A stretch of DNA of 64,000 nt from Mucidula mucida. Lineage: Eukaryota; Basidiomycota; Agaricomycetes; Agaricales; Physalacriaceae. Position numbers and translations under genes: made by a program. A model generated the notes under the pieces. It saw only the letters and a list, made by a program, of their open reading frames with translations, had not been told where the DNA came from and ran no database searches. This document shows positions 44,271-54,490 of this stretch, one piece after another. How positions within the stretch are numbered: the stretch's first letter is position 1; every line of letters begins with the position of its first letter. The stretch is from positions 1-64,000 of the forward strand of contig JADNYV010000129.1 of assembly GCA_015501055.1 (NCBI GenBank), written 5' to 3'.

Positions 44271-44796
44271 CTAACCTGTGTTATCTGGTCACAGTTAGCT
44301 CCGCATTTTTGCGTCCTTTCCCTGTGGCTACACCACACATCCCTCTCCAAGCGGCTCACCACCGCTTATCGAGCTCAATACTCCGCTCAGCGTGCTATAC
44401 CTCCCTGGACTCGGTATCCTCCTTGTACTTCCTTGTCATCGTCGATCAGTGGTACAGTTCAACCTGTGCTTGCGACCGTGTTCAACACCCGGTTGTACAG
44501 CGTGTGCCTGACTCCTACCAAGGAGTGTAAATCAGGGCGCTGATTGTTAGACGAGTTCGCTCTCTGAGTGTGCCGTAACACGTCCGCTCTCTGAGTGTTC
44601 GATAGGCTTGGTTAAGGATCGGTCGGTACCCAGCTCAGGCGCCCTCTATTCGCTTACAACCTGGGTGTTCTCTTTGCGAGGGCATTCGCGTTCTGAGTGT
44701 TAGACTGGCCAAAAGGCAGCAAGAGGGCGAGAAGCCTGCGCAGACAGCCTTAGGTGCACATTCTGCTGACAACGTTCCTGAACCAGGAAGCGGATC

Positions 44797-46147
44797 ATGT
44801 CTGATGTTGACGAGCTCGATGGTATCTCTCGCAATCATTCACCTCCTCGCCCCCATTCGCCCTATGATCAGGATCCAGACGAGCGCGAAGCGATTCGCTT
44901 GCGCGCTGAGCAGCTTCAGGACCTTGTCAAGCGGTTTGCGGATGGGTCTATCAAATCCCAAGGCGAGTTCTTGCAGCTTGCCCGCAAAACCGGCGCGTCT
45001 GCTGGCGAAATGGACGACTATATCGAACAAGTCGCCCAAATCATTGAACAGCGCAAGAAGCCGGACAAGGCTCCCGAGCACGATAGGACTCCTGAGCGCG
45101 ATGCTACATTCCAACGAGAGCTGGATGAAGAGGCGCGAAGGCGTGCCGTTGAAGAGGCCGCTTGGGCCGCGTTCGCGCGCAGCTCGATGCTGCTGCTGCT
45201 ACAGCGCCTGCCGCGCAGCCCGCTTCAGCCGCCGGACCCGTGGCTGGTCCGTTATCAGCTTCGTTGCTCTCTAGGCTCCTTGGAGCAGAGTCTACTCCGT
45301 CCGGCATCTCTGCTTCAGTCCTCGCTGCAGCTCCGCATCTTGCGCAGCTTGCAGCTCCCTCCAACCTCACTCCTCATATCGAGGAGACTCAGCGCATTCG
45401 ACGTCTCCTCACTACTGAGAAGGACATCGACGCTATCATCAATGCGTGTCAGATGCAGTCACTCCATGATCCATTTGCGCACTCCTTCTGGCGCTCCATT
45501 GTGCTGGAGCAGTATGTGGATTTTGAGAAGCTCTTTGCCTCCATTCACTCTGGCACAAATCAGCAGGAGGACACCAAGGACTTTGCCGGTGGCTACGTCA
45601 TCATGCGCAAGGACCAGTCCACTGCTCGCCGCACCCTCACCCAAGAGTCCGAGTGGACACGCGTCTTCGATGCGTATGCCACCGGTGTTGGGCTCATCTA
45701 CCCTCACCGCAAGGACGAACCCGGGGTTACCGCGCACTCATCATTGAGCTGTTTCGTGCTACACCCTCGAATCCAGCGTTCCCTATTCGCTGTGATAAGG
45801 AGACTCGCATTCGCTATGCTAACTCTCCTTTCCATCTCGATGATCGCACTGCGCTCCAGCTTCCTCTTCTCTCTGAGATGTTGCGCACCTCTGAGGGAGC
45901 AAATCCTCGCAAGCGGTCCTCTGACTCTGGCAGCTCACAGTCTGCGACGCGTCGTCGCATTGTTTGCCAGAATTGGAATCTGGGTAAATGCTCATCTCCG
46001 TGCTCCGCAGGCCGTCTTCACGGTTCTTGCAGTGAGTGCGGAGGAAAGCACACAGCCAAGAGCCAACCAGCCTGCCTCATCCTCCTCGAAGCCAAACGAG
46101 CAGTCGCTCGTTCAGGAGCGAGTTCAGGCGGCGCTGATGAAGCCTAA
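44797..46147 (+). pseudogene. gag-like protein of YR element copy 4, frameshifted
   Basis: The first ~125 codons are in frame with copies 1 and 2, then a G is missing near 45174 (GCG-CGC where copy 2 has GCGGCGC) and the gag frame continues in the 45162 frame; a second 1-nt loss near 45720 moves it into the 45653-46147 frame. The Cys/His cluster near the end is intact. Confidence 0.82.
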
Positions 46148-47975
46148 GTCGTTGAAGCGTGAATCAGACGCTGTACCACCACCACCACGCTTTAAGCGTG
46201 GTTATGTATTTACTACCAATGTACTATCAGAATCTAAAACGCCTTCGAGCATCTCTTCCACTTATACTGCTCCTCCGCTTCCTTTACCTCCTCAGCAAAT
46301 TCTCAACGACTCCTCCATCCAGCAGTCTCTTGCTGCAGTAGCTGACTACATCAAGGTCAGCACACCTATCGACATTGACCGCTTTGAGCGGCTTCTTGCC
46401 AAACATCCCAATCAGCCCTTTGTGAGCTCTATCATCCGCTCACTCCGTGAAGGGTTCTGGCCTTTACACGATGGTCAGTGGGAAGCGCACCTCAGAGACA
46501 AGATTAGAGACAACTACTCTACTGAGGAGTGCGATCTTGTTGAGCTGCGCAAACAGCGAGATCAAGAAGTTGCTGCTGGCCGTTGGTCCCCTGCGCTTCC
46601 AGAAGGCTTTAAGCTCTTGCCTGGAATGCGCCTGTCACCCATGTTTGTGGTCTGGCAGAAGGGTAAACCACGCGTCGTCATGGACCATACAGGCAATGGT
46701 CTCAATGACGGCATTGCCAGAGCTGATGCCAAAGTCAAGTACGACGATATGCACTCCTTTGGGCAGGTACTGCATGATGTCCTACAAGCTCATCCTCACG
46801 AGGAGATCCTGCTTTTCAAGAGCGACATCTCTAAAGCGTTCCTCAATCTCCCCGTTCATCCCATTTGGCAGCTACAACAAGTTGTCATTGTCGACGGCCG
46901 CTATCACATTGTGCGCCGTCTCATCTTTGGCAGTCGTGCATCACCATACTGCTGGTGTTCGTTCTCTGGCCTGGTTAACTGGGTTGCTTGGGAGCTAGAT
47001 ATACCAGACCTGCACGACTACATGGATGACTACTATGGCTGGGACACCAATCACAATCTGGTGCTCTTTCATGGACAGCGACGTCCCCGACGTCAAGTCC
47101 AGCTTCTCCTTCTGTGGGACTCTTTGGGCATCCCATACAAAGATAAGAAGCAGGAACACGGTCCTCAGCTAAAAATCATTGGTTTCTGGTTAGACACTGT
47201 TCACGGGTCTATCTCTCTCTCACCAGACTCCATTGCGGACATGATCACCACCATTCAGTCGTTCTTGTCCCAGCAAAAGCCTGTACTCAAGGAGTGGCAG
47301 TCCTTGGGTGGGTATCTCAACTGGGCTCTTAATGTGCTGCCTTGGGCACGGCCAGCACTTACAGAGCTCTACCGCAAGATGAGCGGTAAAACACTGCAGT
47401 ACAAAGGCATTCCATTGAACGTTGAGGTTAGAGCAGATCTCACTTGGTTTGTCAATGCATTACAACACTGCATCGGAGTGCGCTTTGTGAATGCGCAGGC
47501 ATGGGATGACTCTGAGGCTGATATGGTCTATTGGACAGATGCGAGTAATCTGGGCCTCGCTTTCGTCTATGCTGGGAATGGCTTTAGCTATCAACTCCGA
47601 ACCATCACCGGAGTTGACACCTTCTTTAGGGAGCTTGTAGCTATTCTTTGCGCTGTTCATGATGCTGCCTCTCATCCCTCTCCGCCTCGCAGGCTGTTAA
47701 TCCATTCTGACAGTCTGGACTCCGTCTCAGTGTTTAACACTTTGGCTGCTTCACAGTCAAGTCACAATGCTGTTCTGCTTGCCATTGCTGATATTGTCCT
47801 GCGCACCGGCATTGATGTTCGTGTGCGGCACATCCGCGGGGTTGACAACGTGATGGCAGACATGTTGTCCCGCCTACTGTTCTCTGACTTTCAGAAACAG
47901 TTCCCCTCCTACCGCGTCCGCACTATGGAGCCACCTCGTGAGCTCCTACCGGCGCAATGGAGAGAGTGCTTTTAG
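45162..47975 (+). CDS. reverse transcriptase-RNase H of YR element copy 4
   Basis: The polymerase part (from about 46100) is uninterrupted to the stop at 47975. YMDD box (codons at about 47019-47030), fingers motif KGKPRVVMDH, RNase H YWTDASNLG. Nearly identical to copy 1. Upstream of about 46100 the open frame reads gag sequence before it enters the RT frame because of the gag frameshifts. Overlaps the truncated recombinase by 19 nt. Confidence 0.85.
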   Translation: MGRVRAQLDAAAATAPAAQPASAAGPVAGPLSASLLSRLLGAESTPSGISASVLAAAPHLAQLAAPSNLTPHIEETQRIRRLLTTEKDIDAIINACQMQSLHDPFAHSFWRSIVLEQYVDFEKLFASIHSGTNQQEDTKDFAGGYVIMRKDQSTARRTLTQESEWTRVFDAYATGVGLIYPHRKDEPGVTAHSSLSCFVLHPRIQRSLFAVIRRLAFAMLTLLSISMIALRSSFLFSLRCCAPLREQILASGPLTLAAHSLRRVVALFARIGIWVNAHLRAPQAVFTVLAVSAEESTQPRANQPASSSSKPNEQSLVQERVQAALMKPKSLKRESDAVPPPPRFKRGYVFTTNVLSESKTPSSISSTYTAPPLPLPPQQILNDSSIQQSLAAVADYIKVSTPIDIDRFERLLAKHPNQPFVSSIIRSLREGFWPLHDGQWEAHLRDKIRDNYSTEECDLVELRKQRDQEVAAGRWSPALPEGFKLLPGMRLSPMFVVWQKGKPRVVMDHTGNGLNDGIARADAKVKYDDMHSFGQVLHDVLQAHPHEEILLFKSDISKAFLNLPVHPIWQLQQVVIVDGRYHIVRRLIFGSRASPYCWCSFSGLVNWVAWELDIPDLHDYMDDYYGWDTNHNLVLFHGQRRPRRQVQLLLLWDSLGIPYKDKKQEHGPQLKIIGFWLDTVHGSISLSPDSIADMITTIQSFLSQQKPVLKEWQSLGGYLNWALNVLPWARPALTELYRKMSGKTLQYKGIPLNVEVRADLTWFVNALQHCIGVRFVNAQAWDDSEADMVYWTDASNLGLAFVYAGNGFSYQLRTITGVDTFFRELVAILCAVHDAASHPSPPRRLLIHSDSLDSVSVFNTLAASQSSHNAVLLAIADIVLRTGIDVRVRHIRGVDNVMADMLSRLLFSDFQKQFPSYRVRTMEPPRELLPAQWRECF

Positions 47976-48867
47976 AGGCATTGGGCGAGGGCGGACAGCC
48001 TCGTCACCCTCGCCCACCTATGGACTTGCAAAAACTAGATGAACTTGTCTTGTATCTGCAGGCCCATGCTATTGAGACCTCTACGCGTATCAACTACTCT
48101 ACTGGGGCTAGAGATTACGCCCGCTTCTGTAAAGCACACAATCTGTCTCTGGATCCTACTCCGGAGACTCTAGCACGTTACATTGCATACACGTCCCAAT
48201 TCATTGGCTCTGCTCCTAAATACTTAACCGGGGCAAAGCACTTCCTCAATGACCTTTATCCTCACTTTGGTGACGCTCGTGCTTCAGCGCTTGTTCAAGC
48301 CGCTATCCGTGGGTCAAAGAAGGTCCGGGCAGATCCTATAGCTAGGAAGCCCCCTCTTCGACTTCATCACCTTCAGCTCTTTGTGGACATCGCAAACCAG
48401 ACCCACAAGTATGATGACTTTCTCTTTGCTACAATCATGTCATGCGGCTTCTATGCTGTTCACCGGATGGGAGAGCTGGTGCAGCCTAATCAGAAGAAGC
48501 TACGTGATTGGAAGAAGATCATCAAGCGTGCCAGCCTCACATTTGAGACTGGGTATGCAGGCTATCGCTTGCCTTACCATAAGAGCGATCCCTTCTATCA
48601 GGGCACTGACATACTGTTTACCTCTCAGACTGTGGCTGATCCTATCACCCTTCTGAAGCAGTATGTCCACCGCAGAGACAAACTGCATGGTGCTCGAGCG
48701 GCTCTCTTCATACGTGAAGATGGCATTGTACCAACTAGATCCTGGTTTGAGTCCAAGTTCTTTGCGCTGGTGAGCAAAGACTTTGGTGGTCACTCGGTTC
48801 GTTCTGGGGGTATAACACACTATGCATCCCTTGGACTCTCTGAGACCATACTCCAAGCCCTAGGCCG
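47957..48867 (+). pseudogene. truncated tyrosine recombinase of YR element copy 4
   Basis: Identical in layout to the copy 1 protein up to LQALGR (residue 304), retaining Arg170, His279 and Arg282, but the element ends before the catalytic Tyr313; a further 13 codons to 48910 are read from gypsy B. Catalytically dead for strand cleavage, though DNA binding could remain. Confidence 0.88.
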
Positions 48868-49690
48868 TTTTGTCCAGAAACACGTTAAGTTCAGCTTGTT
48901 CAATGGGTAACAAGAGATAGATCTTGCATAATTTAAGTTCAAATTTGAGAATAAGGTCAATAGCATGATCCCAGAAGGTGTGTGTGGGGAGACATTTGGA
49001 TGTGCATTTGTCAAAGACTGTAAGATAGGTGTAGTAGAGTGCTGAGATTTGTAAAGATAGGAGGCGGATCTTGGCCAGTTTCTTGTTTTCTTCTGCAAGT
49101 TGCTGAGCCTTTGTAAACCCCACGCAAATATAAACAGAGGGACTGTTTGAAGGATTTGGATTTTGCACTGGGCGGAAATAATCATCCCAAAAAACTTGCT
49201 CAAACATCTGCTCTTCCCACTTCCTTGGTACTTTTCTTCCTTCTTTTTGTTTTTGGTGAAAAGAAGAAGGAACTTGCCATAGGAGATTTGGACGGGTAAA
49301 TATACACTTTAGCCAAGTTCTTGTCAAGAAATATGTTAAGTTCAACTTGTTTCGCAGATAACAAGAGGTAAGTCTTGCATGGCTTGGGTTCAAAACTGAA
49401 AGTAAGGTTAATAGCTTAATTCTAAGAGATGTGTGTAGGAAGATATTCAGATATACTTTTATCAAAGACCGTAAAATAAGCATAATAAAGTGGTGAAATT
49501 TGTGAAGATAAAGAATATATATTGCCTGGTTTCTTATTTTCTTTAGCAAGTTTTTGAGTCTTTGTAAACTCTGCGCAAATGTAAACAGAGGGACTATCTG
49601 AAGAATTTGAATTTCACACCGGGCGAGAATAATTATTCCGGAAAACTTGCTCAAACATCTGTTCTTCCACTTTCTCAATATCTCTTTTTC
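48868..49690 (-). repeat. tandem duplication of ~450 bp in gypsy B pol
   Basis: Two head-to-tail units (about 48868-49317 and 49318-49690) each encode the linker before RT (a VFWDDYFRPVQNPNPSNSPS-like start, HTFWDHAID, then LNVFLD or LTYFLT). The unit join passes through the RT start motif, so the second unit restarts the linker just after the MASSFFF-like block. Both units are decayed to different degrees, so the duplication predates much of the decay. Confidence 0.8.
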
Positions 49691-49699
49691 CTCCTTTTT

Positions 49700-50330
49700 A
49701 TCTTTATCTTTGATAAACAGAACAACTAAAACTTGATATTTACTCCTTGCGGTTTGCTGGATGAAGACCGATTAGAGGTTGTCTTATCAATTCTTCCATT
49801 ATAGTCTTTATGTCAGAGCCAAGGATTGTGAAATTTTGCAGAGACATCAGCTGAAACTGAAGTGGATTTGACACGTGCACGCACATTACTTATGGAGGAT
49901 TTTTGAGAATGCAAGTTTTTATATTGGTTAAAGTCAACCTGGGTACTGGCCTAGTTGATAGAAGGATTGGGCTTATTCAGCCAATCCATTCCCAGAATAA
50001 CATTGTGATCCCCAATATCTGTGATGTAAAGCTCTACAAGCTCCTTGTGGTAGGACTGGCCGTCTCAGCTATAGATGTGGATATGTTGCATCCAGCCCAT
50101 GACATTCTTGAAGCCGTTAATGTTATAGACAGGAAATGGGGAGAATAAAGGAATGAGGGTAAAATTGTGAAAGTTGGTAAAGCAAACATTAAAGATGAAT
50201 CCTTCAACAGGCCCCACAATGATAAAGGATTTCTTGTTCAAAGGCAGTCAGTCAGTCTTGAAAGAGCGAAAGGGTTCAATTGTGCACCTGGACATCTAGA
50301 TGCATCCACATCCATGGGGACTCCTATGTC
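49700..50330 (-). pseudogene. protease-region remnant, gypsy B
   Basis: Around 49960-50060 the minus strand encodes LYITDIGDHNVILGMDWLN, the C-terminal block of gypsy retropepsins. The N-terminal DSGA catalytic motif is not recognisable. Between gag and RT in the expected place. Confidence 0.7.
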
Positions 50331-50342
50331 AAGGGCCGGAGC

Positions 50343-51041
50343 TCAGGCAGCTGGAGTGGGCCGAGGCATCAATGTTGAAGTTGTACCCCAGCCATTGAAA
50401 GACCAAATGGCCTTCTTGTGTTGTTGTGCCTTCCACGTATTCTGCATCACAACTGCACATTGCTTGTAGTCTGCAAGGTTGGTGGAAATGAGAAACAAGG
50501 TGAAGATGCGATCAACCAGGCTTGGGTTAAGACCCTTTTTGAAGTAGTGAAGTAAGGAAATCTCGTCAAAAATGGACTTGTCAGTGTGGGTATTAAATGT
50601 AGTGATGAACTTATCAAGGTCTGCTAGCTCTCCTATTATGTAGATAGTTTCCATTATCTGGCAAGCAGTGGTAATAGGGTCTAGAGCAGCAAAGTCCAAC
50701 TTAAACTGATTAATGACAGCATTCATGGTGGTCCATCGCTTATCAGCAACAATGATAGTACTATCTGCCTGATTGGCATTGTACTCCTTTATGCGCCTCT
50801 CCACCCATTTACCTGCAATAGGACCCTTAAGGTAGCTGAGGAATAACAAAACCTGTTCTTTGCCGGTGGTATAACGGGCCTTGTTAAGGCGGAAGTAATT
50901 GCGAAAGTGTGCAAGCCAGGTGCTGGACATGGCACGGTTGCCATGATAGTCGTCAAGCTTGGCACTGCGTTCAGAGATGTTGGACAGAGCAGGGTTAGAA
51001 GCAAGGAGATTAGACTGAGGTGGATTAGGGGGAGATGACAA
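50343..51041 (-). pseudogene. gag remnant, gypsy B
   Basis: A 232-codon frame with a gypsy capsid-like pattern: LAHFRNYFRLNKARY, LLFLSYLKGPIAGKWVERR, FKLDFAALDPITTA and HYFKKGLNPSLVDRIF. The nucleocapsid part is missing or out of frame; no zinc knuckle is seen. Sister to the gag remnant of gypsy C. Confidence 0.8.
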
Positions 51042-51740
51042 GGGTAATGGGGAATCAGGAGCAAGTAGATTAAGGCCGAGATCAATAGGGATTGGTGAGG
51101 CGGGATGGGAAACTAAGATATGGGGTTTGGAGACCAGGGATAATACAGGGAATACAGGTGCAGGTTCTTGGGTTTAAACTAGTTCTGGGGACGACAGCGA
51201 GGGTAGTGTGTGAGTGACTGGTACTGGTTGTAATGACGACTCAGCTGGGGCCTCTCTTGAGGTAGCAGCTTTCTGTGCTAGGTCTTTGTGATGTTGCTCT
51301 AAGTGTTGTTGGGCACCGGCAAAGTCTTCTGAGCTGAGGTAGACTTTTTCACGGGGATGTATCAGGATTCTTTGATGTCGTCAAAGTAGGTTGTATTCCA
51401 ATCACCGGCGGGATTGATGATCCCGTGGTTTTTGTTGGTTTTGTTAAAGACAACATCGGGAGGAAGCAAGGATGGCTCAGCGTCAGCGGAGAAGCGCACA
51501 ATGGTAAAGGCTTGCCGGTGCGTGGGCAAAGCTTATGCAGGAACTGACGACATCAAACCTGTACAGCCCCAGGCAGCGCTTTAAAGTTAAGTTCTTCAGT
51601 GGTTAACGTACAGAAAGGTGGCATATTTTTCAAACACAAACAAGGAGCTCGGGGAGTAAGGTCTGGTCTGGGTTTGACTGATTGGTTGGTGGGCATGCAC
51701 GAGCGGCGCAGCGAGGTAGGTGTAGAAGAGTTCGTCAAAG
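51042..51740 (-). other. gypsy B gag upstream region and leader
   Basis: Between the gag capsid frame and the 5' LTR. Pro/Ser/Thr-rich fragments of a gag N-terminus appear on the minus strand with stops. No primer-binding site could be assigned next to the LTR end (minus strand CTTTGACGAACTC). Confidence 0.55.
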
Positions 51741-52182
51741 TGTTAAGGACAGAGTCCGGCGTAAACCAAACAACCACCCAAGTTGCACCAAAACCGGAGA
51801 GTGATAGAGAAATGAGGCAACAATAATAATAGAATGAGGAGCAGGTCAGGCTCAATATAGTGTAGGAAGCTACTGAACAGTGTAGAGGCAAAGTTGACAA
51901 ACTGAGGAATCTATCTAGAAAGGCCGTGTATATATATAAAGAGTCTGTGGCTGTGTAAATAATAGAATGGCTTAAAGTTAAACAAGATGTAGTGTGGATC
52001 ATGTCATGGGGTGATGGACAGGTGACAGGCTATGCTGATGAGCTATACCTGGACCAGGCCTGGGCTAAGACAGTGCAAACTGGACCCAAAGCGTGTGATA
52101 TGTGATGATGGAAGAGTGTGGCGTTAACATAATGACGAGGTGGATCAAGGTGGGGGTAGCAGAATAAAGGCAATTTGTAACA
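51741..52182 (-). repeat. 5' LTR of gypsy B
   Basis: 442 bp paired with 39265-39706; ends TGTTAAGGAC and TTGTAACA on the plus strand. The open frame at 51553-52002 is LTR sequence and not a gene. Followed by TACAA, the decayed match to TGCAA at the other end. Confidence 0.9.
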
Positions 52183-52584
52183 TACAATAGATACAGGTCT
52201 ATCGGCAAACTTGACTCATGAGTTGAAGTTGTTCTCAAATCCAGGTTTATACTAATCCAGATTGAGACAAGTCATTATTATATCTAATCTCACCTACTTA
52301 TATAAAAAAGTAATAGTAAATAATACAAATACAAATAGTATATATAGGAAATGTAGTTAAGTAACAATAGAAACATAGTTATAAAATAATATAAATACAG
52401 AAAAATTGGTAAAAGTATAATTAAACTAGAGCTTTTTTGCTTTAATAAAAGTGAGACTTATATTCACAAAGAAATTGTCAAAAGTCAGAAAGTATAATCT
52501 GGGAGGCACCACTAAATATGTTGTTTGTTAATCTTGTAAAATTTGGTCAGATCTACTTAAAACGGTAGATATTAAAGTTTGTTA
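52183..52584. other. AT-rich spacer
   Basis: No gene seen; composition like the other spacers. Confidence 0.6.
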
Positions 52585-53788
52585 TTGTAACTAAGCTGAT
52601 TAAGAGTGAGGACTAAAGCAGAGATGCCGAACAAAGTAGGCTCTGCTCCAAAGAGCTTAAAAAGTAACGTAGCTGATAGGAGATTAGTCACGGACCCGGC
52701 AGCTGAAGCGGGCAGCGCGGCAGGCACTGCAGCAGCAGCAGCATTAAGCTGCACTGTGAATGCGGCTTAAGCGGCCTCTTCAACAGCATGTCTTTGTCTC
52801 TCTTCTTCCAGCTTTTGTTAGAACGCAGTGTTGCACTTGAGAGTCTTATTGTACTTGGGAGCCTGGTCCGGCTTCTTGCACTGTTTGATGATTTGGGCAA
52901 CTTGTTCAACATAGTTGTCCATTTTGATCTGCTTCCTGATTCAGTAACATTGTCAGCAGAATGTGCAGGCTTCTTGCCCTCTTGCTGCCTTTTGGCCTGT
53001 CTAACACTTAGAATACAAATGCCCTTGCAAAGAGAACACCCAGGTTGTAAGCAAATAGAGGGTGCCTGAGCTGGATACCGACCAATCCTTAACCAAGCCT
53101 ATAAAACACTCAAAGAGCAAACATCTTATAGCGCACTCAGAGAGCAAACTTATTTAGCAATCAGTGTCCTGATTTACACTCCTTGATAGGAGTCAGGCAT
53201 ACACTGTACAATCAGGTGTTGAACGCGGTCTCAAGCACAGGTTGAGCTGTACCACTGATTGACAATGATAAGGAAGTACAAGGAGGATACCGAGTCTAGG
53301 TATAGCACACTGAGCAAAGTATTAAGCTCAATAAGCGGTAATAAGCCGCTTGGAGAGGGATGTGTGGTGTAGGCACAGGGAAAGGACACAAAAAATGTGG
53401 AGCTAACTGTGACCAGCTAACACAGATTAGCTGGAGGGGAGTGAGAGGGTGCAGAGAGCGCACCTATAACCAGATAGCCTACAGAATGTCCTTGAGAAGA
53501 AGTTCTTTGGAAAGGAATGGGTATTTGGGCACAAAATGGGCATCAGCTCTGAGAGCTAATGTGAGATATTGGCACATACTAGAAGCAGGGAGAGCAGTGG
53601 GAGCGCTAGCGCTCCAGGGCCAGAGCGGACACTTTTAATAGGGTTCTAGGCTGCCAGTACATTAGTCCTGAGCAGGAGGATTGAGTAGAGCGAGTGATGC
53701 TTACCTGAGAGAGCAAAAGTGCAAATGCCCTCAAAATAGGCACTTTGGACCTGTCTGAACTGGTTTTGGGCTAGATAGGTAGCTTTAT
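52585..53788 (-). mobile_element. decayed 5' part of a YR retrotransposon
   Basis: Minus-strand leader (about 52945-53788, including the 271-bp block) and the first ~120 codons of gag in pieces (52572-52912). Compared with copies 1-4 the changes are overwhelmingly C-to-T and G-to-A. The 52925 region has a ~130-bp deletion removing most of the gag start. No terminus preserved. Confidence 0.82.
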
Positions 53789-53794
53789 TGGTTA

Positions 53795-53995
53795 CAAGAA
53801 ATTTGGAACACCATAGTCACATTAAACATCTTGACCTTTACCACTACTAATTGTGCAATGAGGTTCATCACTGTCACATATTCATGCATCATTGCCCAAC
53901 AGACAACATGTCAGCAGACACTTTTACCAAGGTGCTTGGTCACAAAAAACTCATATACATAATTACCTTCCTCCTAAATTTATTTGGTCAAGGAG
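53795..53995 (+). mobile_element. Ty1/copia pol C-terminal relic
   Basis: Frame beginning at 53800 reads NLEHHSHIKHLDLYHY, a stop, then a block ending HHCPTDNMSADTFTKVLG, which is the C-terminal RNase H end of copia pol (the H-S-x-x-K-H-I-D and D-x-x-A-D-x-x-T-K signatures). A purine-rich AAGGAGAAG follows at about 53990. One in-frame stop and no other copia domains nearby. Confidence 0.8.
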
Positions 53996-54490
53996 AAGTA
54001 TTGCAATATACAGCCACATAGATAGAAGTAAAGTATAGTTGTTTACATAATATAGCTACCATAATAGTTGCTAGAGCCGACAGTAAAGACTTAGCCTCTT
54101 ATCATTGTCTCCAGGTATGTATTCTACTGTTCAGAGCATTAATAAAGCATCTTACCATTGTCTCCAGTCTGGTCTTTTGCCCGCCACCTGTTCATCACTT
54201 GCTACATTATGATTAAAGAGAATAGAACACTTACTAAGGTCAACCTTCTTCTTGAGGATGACGAGGGCAGGTGAGGAGATAATTGGTGTCACATTAGTCC
54301 TCAGTGCAGGACATTCAGAGAGCGGGGCAAGCATAGTAGACTCTATTCTAATGTTCAGGACAAAGATCAATATCTCAAGGGATCACTCAGGCCACAACTA
54401 GAAGTACTCAGCAGATTCAAGTAGGGATCTCTATCAGTTCACCCGCAATTCACTAAACTGTATCACTAGGTTTATAGTACCCAGGTCTAC
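53996..54490. other. boundary region between transposon block and genes
   Basis: Possibly decayed copia LTR: a short direct repeat (CTTATCATTGTCTCCAG at about 54099 and CTTACCATTGTCTCCAG at about 54151) is visible. No gene called; the frame at 54152-54370 (-) has no recognisable domain. Confidence 0.5.

Larger units (their letters stand above)
42665..44316. repeat. 809-bp near-perfect inverted repeat with 34-bp loop
   Basis: Left arm 42665-43473 and right arm 43508-44316 are equal in length and nearly identical reverse complements, formed by the 5' parts of two oppositely oriented YR-family elements. The loop is 34 bp of gypsy B. Variants next to the loop are shared by both arms but absent from the other copies. 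Confidence 0.92.
43508..48867 (+). mobile_element. YR retrotransposon copy 4, 3' truncated
   Basis: Plus strand, intact 5' terminus TCGATGTAAACGCGG, leader with the 271-bp block, frameshifted gag, open RT-RNase H, and recombinase cut after GCCCTAGGCCG at 48867. Gypsy B resumes directly (TTTTGTCCAG), with little or no target sequence lost: left flank AAGT plus right flank TTTTGTCC reads like AAGTTCTTGTC of the duplicate. The 3' tail and catalytic Tyr codon are absent. Confidence 0.9.
39265..52182 (-). mobile_element. Ty3/gypsy element (gypsy B), old, carrying nested YR elements
   Basis: Two 442-bp LTRs (39265-39706 and 51741-52182) flank a minus-strand gypsy with gag, protease, RT-RNase H, integrase and a chromodomain-like end. 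It is split between RT motifs by two YR-family elements (42524-43473 and 43508-48867), leaving 34 bp of gypsy between them; without them it would be about 6.6 kb. Flanks TGCAA (left) and TACAA (right) look like a 5-bp target duplication with one decay change. The LTRs differ at many positions, mostly by transitions, and pol has stops, so the element is old. Confidence 0.9.

Noticed and set aside
42665..44316. CRISPR array or integron-like repeat cluster
   Set aside because: The repeats are two long opposing arms, not short direct repeats with spacers, and the genome is eukaryotic.
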